From NCBI GenBank assembly GCA_025403435.1, contig CM046349.1, positions 23,869,854 to 23,933,853 on the forward strand: a stretch of DNA of 64,000 nt. The letters are read 5' to 3'. The position numbers and the translations under genes are program-made. Numbering within the stretch: position 1 is the first letter of the stretch; the number at the start of each line of letters is the position of its first letter. This DNA is from Artocarpus heterophyllus (taxonomy: Eukaryota > Streptophyta > Magnoliopsida > Rosales > Moraceae). A model generated the notes under the pieces. That model worked only from the letters and a program-made list of their open reading frames with translations, ran no database searches and was not told the origin of the DNA. Positions 57,801 to 64,000 of this stretch are shown one piece after another.

Positions 57801-60800
57801 ATATATTTTTCCTCTCTTTTCCATTACATTCTTACTATACTGTAATTTCTTGAATCAGGAATGAAAAAAATCAGTTACTCCTTGGCATCCGACGAGCAAA
57901 TAGGCCACAAACTGTGATGCCTTCATCAGTTTTATCAAGTGATAGTATGCACTTGGGGCTTCTTGCTGCTGCCGCTCATGCAGCTGCGACGAACAGTCGT
58001 TTCACCATTTTTTATAACCCAAGGTATGATTTGTCTTCTGGTTGGCACTGGTGTAAACTTTGGTTTGACTCTGCATGCCACCTTTTATTCAGGGCTAGCC
58101 CTTCCGAATTTGTCATTCCCCTGGCCAAGTACATTAAAGCAGTTTATCATACTCGTGTCTCTGTTGGAATGCGCTTTAGAATGCTGTTTGAAACAGAGGA
58201 ATCAAGTGTTCGGCGGTAAGGTCCTCACCTTTATTTGTTACTGTTTCCCTAATAGTAATTCTTGGCACCATTAGGCAATAAGCCCTGGAGGAAAATACCT
58301 CTTTCACCAAGGATTTTGGAATTGAGGGATCAAAGAGGGCAAGTGGGTTATGTTTGATTGACCACATGAGCCCAGTGCTCCTCGAGTCAACTAAACGGAG
58401 AAAAACAAATTCATAAATAATGGTTTTATGTTTGTAAATGACATCCATTCGATGGAGAATTACATTGTTAAATATAAATTGTTCAATTAGAGTCTATAGG
58501 TAAATTGCTGTTAGTCTCATAATGCATAGATGTGCAAATTTGCACTTTACAATTAGGTTGTGTCTGCTTAAATTACTATCCCCATTATCCGTTCTTTTTT
58601 TTTTTTTCCGAAGTAAAAAATAAAAAAAATAAAAACTAATGTGTGATAATTGGCTTTGATCCAGTTACATGGGCACAATAACTGGCATAAGCAACCTAGA
58701 TCCTGTTCGGTGGCCTAATTCACATTGGCGGTCGGTAAAGGTTTGCTTTCGAATACTCTGTTCTCTTATTATATTATTTATTTTCAGCGAATATATGTCG
58801 CATGATGGAATGAATTTTCTTTTTCTGGTCCAGTTTCTTCAAGCAAGTTGCTCAATATTTTACCTGAAATACTGACACATCTGACCTACTGATGCAGGTG
58901 GGATGGGATGAATCAACAGCAGGGGATAGGCAACCCAGAGTTTCCCTCTGGGAGATTGAACCATTAACGACATTCCCCATGTACCCATCACCATTTCCTC
59001 TCAGGCTTAAGCGGCCTTGGCCGCCTGGATTACCGGCTTTTCATGGTATGCATGGTATGCCTCCGCTGCTTTCTTAGACACCGTGATGCATTGCAACCAC
59101 TGTCATATATTATGTTGTAATATGCTTCGTTTATTTTTAGGTATCAAGGAAGACGATCTTGGCATGAACTCTCCACTTATGTGGCTTCGAGGAGATTACG
59201 GTGACCGTGGACTTCAAGCTATGAATTTTCAAGGAATTGGGGTCATGCCGTGGATGCAGCCAAGGGTTGACGCTTCCGTGCTTGGTCTGCAGTCCGACAT
59301 GTACCAAGCTATGGCTGCTGCTGCACTCCAAGAAATGAGGGCAGTGGATCCTTCAAAACCAATACCGACATCCCTTCTGCAATTTCAACAAACCGCAAAT
59401 CTCCCTGGCAGGTCTGCTTCTTTGATGCAGCCCCAGTTGTTGCAACAATCTCAAACCCAACAAGTGTTTCTTCAAGGTGTCCTGGAAAACCAGCATTCAC
59501 CGCAGGCACCCCCACAGCCCCAAACTTCGCCTCACCTTCAGCAACAATTGCAGCATCAGCATTCGTTTAATAATCAGCAGCAGCAGCAGCGGCAGCCGCC
59601 GCCGCTGCCGCCGCTCCAACAGCAGCCACTGGTTGATCACCAGAAAATTCCAAGTGCTGTCTCTCCAATGTCTCATTACTCTTCGGCTTCTCAATCAGAG
59701 TCACCATCTTTGCAAGCCATATCTTCAATGTGCCAACAACCAAATTTTTCTGAGTCAAACGGGACTGCTGCAACCAGTAGTATTGTTTCTCCCTTGCACA
59801 GTATCTTGGGTTCATTTCCACCGCCTGATGAAGCATCCCACCTCCTCACCCTGCCAAGGAGCAATCTTTCATCCGCTGTCTGGCCATCAAAGCGAGCAGC
59901 AGTTGATCCTCTTATTTCTTCTGGACCTTCTCAGTGTGCTTTGCCCCAGGTGGAACAATTGGGGCCACCACAGACTAGTCTCTCCCCAAATTCTGTCTCT
60001 TTGCCACCCTTTCCTGGCAGGGAGTGCGCAATTGACCAAGAAGGAAATACCGATCCGCAAAGCCATCTCTTGTTTGGTGTTAATATAGAACCCTCATCTC
60101 TTCTACTGCAGAATGGGATGTCTAACCTTAGGGGAGTTGGCAGTGAAGGCGACTCCACGACTATACCGTTTCCTTTTTCTAGCTATATGAATACTACAGG
60201 AACCGAATTTTCACTCAATCCTGCAGCAATGACACCCTCCAGCTGCATCGATGAATCGGGCTTCGCAGAAAATGCAGGCCAAGGAAACAACCCAAACAGA
60301 ACCTTTGTTAAGGCGAGTTGTCTTTGGATTCCGAATTATATTTATGGCTTGGTATCTTAGTTTTATTTTAGCGCATTATTGGAGTTTCTGAGGTTCAACG
60401 AGTAGAATCTTCTCCTGTTAATTTAATGTGAATCAGATGTTTTAGCATAGCATGTGTTTTTAATTGATATCATGATTGTCAACAGGTTTACAAGTCAGGG
60501 TCCTTTGGGAGGTCGTTAGATATCACCAAATTCAGCAGCTACAATGAGCTGCGCAGCTCGCTCGCTCGCATGTTTGGGCTTGAAGGCGAGTTGGAGGACC
60601 CTGTGAGATCAGGCTGGCAGCTTGTATTCGTCGACCGGGAGAATGATGTTCTCCTTCTTGGGGATGACCCCTGGCCGTGAGTTCCCATTCCTGTATCGGT
60701 TTGTTTTTGTTAGGTTTTAGGCTTTTATTAACTTGATGAAAAATCCTTCTGGCGTTGGCTTGTTGGACGCCTTACTACAATGCTGCCAACATTTATCCGA

Positions 60801-61467
60801 GGCTTATTTGAGTCCTCTCGAAAGAGTCTCCATCTTCATTTACCTTCTAAGTTACACATATATTTGCTAGGACATCAGTGATTATTTCCTTGTTTTTTAG
60901 TAGCTTTTTTATCTTTGCTTTTTCATGGTAATTTTTGAACTTCCACTCCAAACGATGCTTTAACCTGTTCCATGAATGGGAACTTTTCTAATTATCCATC
61001 TATTTTTAGTCATAATACATGGGGAAATTATGCATCTGGAGTCTTGGTTTAATGAAACAATCACAAGTCTTTATTGGACTATATCCTGTAAATTTGCGCC
61101 AATTATATAAGCTAATAGAAAAATTTAAGATTTTAAGTGGTTCATTTGGAGCTAGTTAATATTCAAAATTAATGGTAATTAGAAAGGCTGTTTCTTTATG
61201 CATATTGGAAACTCCTGGAGCTTTTATCTTAAGAAACTTGTTGGTTCTTTTGTAAACTTTCATACCAGGGAGTTTGTGAATAGCGTGTGGTGTATCAAAA
61301 TACTGTCACCACAAGAAGTGCAGCAGATGGGCAAACGAGGCTTGGAACTTCTCAACTCGGTCTCTCTTCAGAGGCTCGCCAATGACAGCTGTGATGATTA
61401 TCCGAGCCGTCAAGATTCAAGAAATTTGAGCTCCGGAATCACGTCAGTGGGGTCACTCGACTACTGA
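54820..61467 (+). CDS. ARF6: auxin response factor 6 (transcription activator), 14 coding exons
   Basis: Nuclear activator that binds auxin response elements (TGTCTC-type) and is held in check by Aux/IAA proteins. Exons: 54820-54862, 55432-55544, 56244-56342, 56428-56484, 56569-56724, 57181-57265, 57610-57700, 57859-58023, 58093-58215, 58665-58740, 58898-59045, 59141-60312, 60486-60676, 61269-61467. They join in frame to 2718 nt, 905 residues, near the usual length of ARF6. The N terminus Met-Arg-Leu-Ser-Ser is the ARF6/8 start. The B3 DNA-binding domain is at residues ~127-229, the ARF domain ~253-340, and a glutamine-rich activation region ~386-770 (Q5 run in exon 12). The PB1 domain ~773-865 has its invariant Lys at 779 and acidic motif (Asp826, Glu828, Asp830, Asp836, Asp837). 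All splice sites are GT-AG except intron 12 (GC-AG). A miR167 site lies in exon 13. ARF8 is the main alternative, but the length and Q-rich region favour ARF6. Confidence 0.96.
55559..55582. repeat. AT microsatellite in ARF6 intron 2
   Basis: (AT)12, starting 14 bases after the donor site. Confidence 0.9.
57504..57545. repeat. AT microsatellite in ARF6 intron 6
   Basis: Two TA runs broken by AATTA, about 65 bases before the acceptor. Confidence 0.9.
60313..60485 (+). other. ARF6: ARF6 intron 12 with GC-AG boundaries
   Basis: The donor reads AAG|GCGAGT and the acceptor CAACAG|GTTTAC. Only this GC donor keeps the frame into the PB1 domain (Thr-Phe-Val-Lys|Val-Tyr-Lys-Ser-Gly). The nearest GT (60318) would shift it. 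Confidence 0.85.
60605..60625 (+). promoter_or_regulatory. miR167 target site in ARF6 exon 13
   Basis: GAGATCAGGCTGGCAGCTTG followed by T is complementary to miR167 and encodes the Arg-Ser-Gly-Trp-Gln-Leu part of the PB1 domain. ARF6 and ARF8 mRNAs are known targets of miR167 cleavage. Confidence 0.93.
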
Positions 61468-62059
61468 ACATTTTAACCGGTCAAAGATACCTCCTCCTTT
61501 TCTGTAATATATAAGCATATCTCCCAAACCTTCCAAGGGTGGGATAGAACTGCCTAATTCTAGCTTTAAGAAGGTTACTTTACAAGTTAAATACTTTTAA
61601 GTAATTGATATACGCTTATATTTTTTGTTATGTTATGTTATTGAGTATTCATATTTTGATAGACGTTAGGGGACAGTGTTTGTGAAGATAGCTGATCTTT
61701 TTATCATTGATATGAAGTTCATAGAATACCAGAAAAATGTCTTGTTTAGTTTGGCTTGATCTTTTTTCTTTTCTTTTTCGTTATTTTATTTTATGTTTTT
61801 ATTTTGACAGAAAAAAACCAAATAAAAGAAGACCCAGGTTGGGGACTCTTCTTGGAAGCAAAAATGCTTTCATCAGGGCTCCGTTTGGTGCGCTGGTTGG
61901 AATTTATGTGATTTGAACTTCTTTTTGTTCAAACTAAAAATGTTGGGAATTTGTTTTCTTTAGCATCCCCAAACTAAGTGGGATTATTTTCTCCAAAAAA
62001 AAAAAAAGGATGTAAATTCCATATTTGGGGATTTAAACAGGAATTTTCAGCTCGAACAT

Positions 62060-62093
<34 letters not shown>

Positions 62094-63500
62094 GTCAAGC
62101 CCTTTTGCTTTCAAGAAATAAAAAGGAAATGAAAACCCCATCTACTATATTGTTGATGTTTTTAGGTTTGTAAACAAGTCAAAATAAAAAGATTCACTTC
62201 ATCTGTCCATTCATATAGTACTGTTCCGAGTACTTTGATGCCATTGTCCAACTTAAACTCCTGAGTCTGTCTCTGCCCGCCTCTTTCTGTGTCTGTATAT
62301 GCACTATGCAAAGCGTGCGTGCCGTTTCTGCCTACATAGATGCTAAGTACAGTCCCAGCCATCACATGAACTATTGCATGGACAGTTACTAGAATCGAAC
62401 TACAAAACGTGGGACACATTTTCCTGCGTTGATGATGATAAACGAAAATTTGCCCTTCTAAAATCTTCGATGGTAAAGTCTCACTCGCATAAATAACTCA
62501 AATTTCAACGGTCTAGACTCATTCATCGTCCGAAGCATTTGAAATTTACTCGTATGGTACGATTAGAGGTAAAAAAAAAAAACTGATTGTAACGTAGCTT
62601 TCGCATGGATACAAGTGCGTACAATCATATGACAAAAATTGAGTAGTTACAATACCCTCAACTATTCAAAGCAAATAGTCATGAGACTCAACTGTAGAAA
62701 GAAAATGCTCTCAACTGTTCATAGCACCTGCAAATCTCCAAGTTCTTTTTTTCCCCCTTCTTTTTCCATTACATTCGCATGTGTCCACACTAGATCCATT
62801 CTTTGCCAGCTTGACAGTTTCTGTTTGCCTTTAATAAATGGGGCCAAATGATGTCGGTGGGCACATGGAGATTTTGAATTCATGCATTTTACTCTTTTCA
62901 CAAGTTCGTTCAAAAAAAAAAAAAAAAATCAAAAGAAGGGAGAGATGAGAGACGCAATAATTTCTTCTAATATCCCTTTTTTTTGCATATGGTGGGGCTT
63001 TGGTGGCCACTGCAAAAAGAAAGTTTAAGATGAAGGATTATTGGTGTGGGTGTTTTTTTTTCCAAGAAAATGAAAATGGGTGTGTGGTTGCATGTTCTGG
63101 GGCTGCGCTTTTGAGTATTTGAGATGATGGGACTTTCTTCACCACAAGGATGGAATATTGACACGTTTGGCACTACCAAACACCAATAACTGGAACCATT
63201 TAAAGGTCGGTTTGGCCAATCCAAGCTAACATCCCACAAACTCTAAATTTTGAGTGGAGACTTCCTGTTCCAGTTTAACCTACATTTTTTTTTCCTTCGT
63301 TTCACATGACCCCATGCTTTTGTTGACCCACAACATATGACTTTATGCAATATTCTTTAACACGCGCAGGACATCCTTTCTCCTCCAACGCCTTGAGTGG
63401 ATGGTTACTTTGATCACCGCTTGCACGTTTGAGTCACTAGATACATGCATGCATACATACATACATACGTACATATATATATATATAGATATATAAATAT
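61468..63500. other. ARF6 3' region and intergenic DNA
   Basis: The ARF6 3' UTR must lie at the left, but no polyadenylation site can be fixed. (CT)16 at 62061-62092, poly-A near 62571 and 62910, and an ATAC/TA repeat at 63442-63486. No supported gene; the ORF at 62967-63239 has no recognised domain. Confidence 0.55.
62061..62092. repeat. (CT)16 microsatellite
   Basis: Perfect CT run downstream of ARF6. Confidence 0.95.
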
Positions 63501-63518
63501 TTGGGTTGTTACATTTTT

Positions 63519-63851
63519 TTAGGGGTAAATGAAGCGAATTCTTTGAAGACAATCAGCCAAAATAGCAGAGGTAATAAAAACAAGGCTCTTCTCCAGCCAA
63601 AACCTGTCCTCCGAGGAGGAGAGAGCGAATTTTGCTAGTAGATGGGCAGCGTTGTTCCCCGACCGAGGAATAAAGCTACAAGAACCACCACCAACCAAGT
63701 TACAGTAGTGTTTTAGATCAGAGATAATACTGTCACCAACGGAAAAAGGATTTTGACTCTTTAAAGCATTAACAGCAGAGAGGCAGTCACTTTCGATGAG
63801 TAGAGCTTTCAGACCTATCTCAAGACTGTTGCAGATGTGGAGCCAAATCAA
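63519..63851 (-). pseudogene. RNase H-like (RVT_3) domain fragment
   Basis: 110 codons on the minus strand from a TTG; the frame stays open upstream to about 63900 with no Met. The fragment contains Leu-Ile-Glu-Ser-Asp-Cys, the conserved Glu-Ser-Asp of plant RNase H-like proteins, and Ile-Pro-Arg-Ser-Gly-Asn-Asn-Ala-Ala-His, the C-terminal signature. The N-terminal strand with the first catalytic Asp is absent. Such domains are the C terminus of plant non-LTR (L1-type) reverse transcriptases or stand-alone RNase H relatives. Upstream sequence turns into a palindrome array rather than more coding sequence, so this looks like a truncated copy. Confidence 0.7.
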
Positions 63852-63913
63852 GTCGACAACCCAGCAAAAGGAAGAAAAAGGGAGAAAAAGCAGTCCTCGG
63901 AGGCAAGGAGCAA

Positions 63914-63992
63914 GCGCCTAGGCGCCATGTGGAGAGCGCCTAGGCGCCAGGAAGACAAAGCCTAGGCCGAATGTGGATGGCGCCTAGGCGCC
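63914..63992. repeat. GGCGCCTAGGCGCC palindrome array, exact 22-bp period
   Basis: Palindrome centres (CTAG) at 63918, 63940, 63962 and 63984. Three copies are GCGCCTAGGCGC or longer; the third is decayed to AGCCTAGGCC. The array runs toward the window end and may continue beyond it. Confidence 0.9.
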
Positions 63993-64000
63993 AGGAGAAG

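Noticed and set aside
59477..60088. 203-codon ORF overlapping ARF6 exon 12
   Set aside because: It is an alternate frame of the glutamine-rich exon; the conserved protein is in the ARF6 frame.

Overview
This window is nuclear DNA of a flowering plant, most likely a eudicot. It holds an intron-rich AUXIN RESPONSE FACTOR 6 gene with an ARF6-type miR167 site, plant LTR-retrotransposon lineages (Athila-type Ty3/gypsy with a tRNA-Asp primer site; Ty1/copia with an initiator-Met-type primer site), and hAT and CACTA transposons in AT-rich DNA. The species cannot be read from the sequence. ARF6 is the only clear host gene; nearly everything else recognisable is transposable-element DNA or its debris.

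Layout. 1-8950: AT-rich intergenic DNA with a 31-bp tandem repeat near 3.8 kb and a ~220-bp tandem repeat near 7.4-8.1 kb. About 8955-32390: a nest of insertions. The oldest layer looks like a degenerate CACTA (En/Spm) transposon. It received (i) a minus-strand LTR element without coding sequence (9052-26153, target duplication AGTCA), which was later split by (ii) a full-length Athila-type element (11800-23022, duplication ATACT, almost identical 1303-bp LTRs), plus (iii) a 2045-bp solo LTR (27816-29860, ATGAA) and (iv) a 635-bp solo LTR (31719-32353, CTAAT). 33532-38175: a hAT transposon with a broken transposase that has an internal 336-bp duplication. 40864-50565: a complete but decayed minus-strand Ty1/copia element with 2-kb LTRs (AAATC). 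54820-61467: ARF6 on the plus strand in 14 coding exons. 63519 to the end: an RNase H-domain fragment on the minus strand, followed by the start of another repeat.

ARF6 encodes a transcription activator of auxin-responsive genes (B3 DNA-binding domain, glutamine-rich middle region, PB1 interaction domain). Its likely control layers are visible: upstream ORFs in the probable leader, a miR167 site in exon 13, and a GC-AG intron just before the PB1 domain. The Athila element carries gag, protease, reverse transcriptase, RNase H and integrase plus a third ORF in the envelope position, but it has an in-frame TGA, two single-base insertions and a lost RNase H aspartate.

The most unusual signal is a structure shared by unrelated elements: arrays of short GC-rich palindromes (about 12-14 bp) spaced at about 22 bp or multiples of it. 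They occur in the Athila LTRs and internal region (GCGCCGCGGCGC), in a solo LTR of gypsy type (TTCGGCAGGCCGAA), in the LTRs and leader of the copia element (TCGGCATGCCGA, TCGGCAGGCCGA) and at the right window edge (GGCGCCTAGGCGCC). A looser GGGCC-rich version lies at both ends of the hAT element. Units have been gained or lost between paired LTRs.
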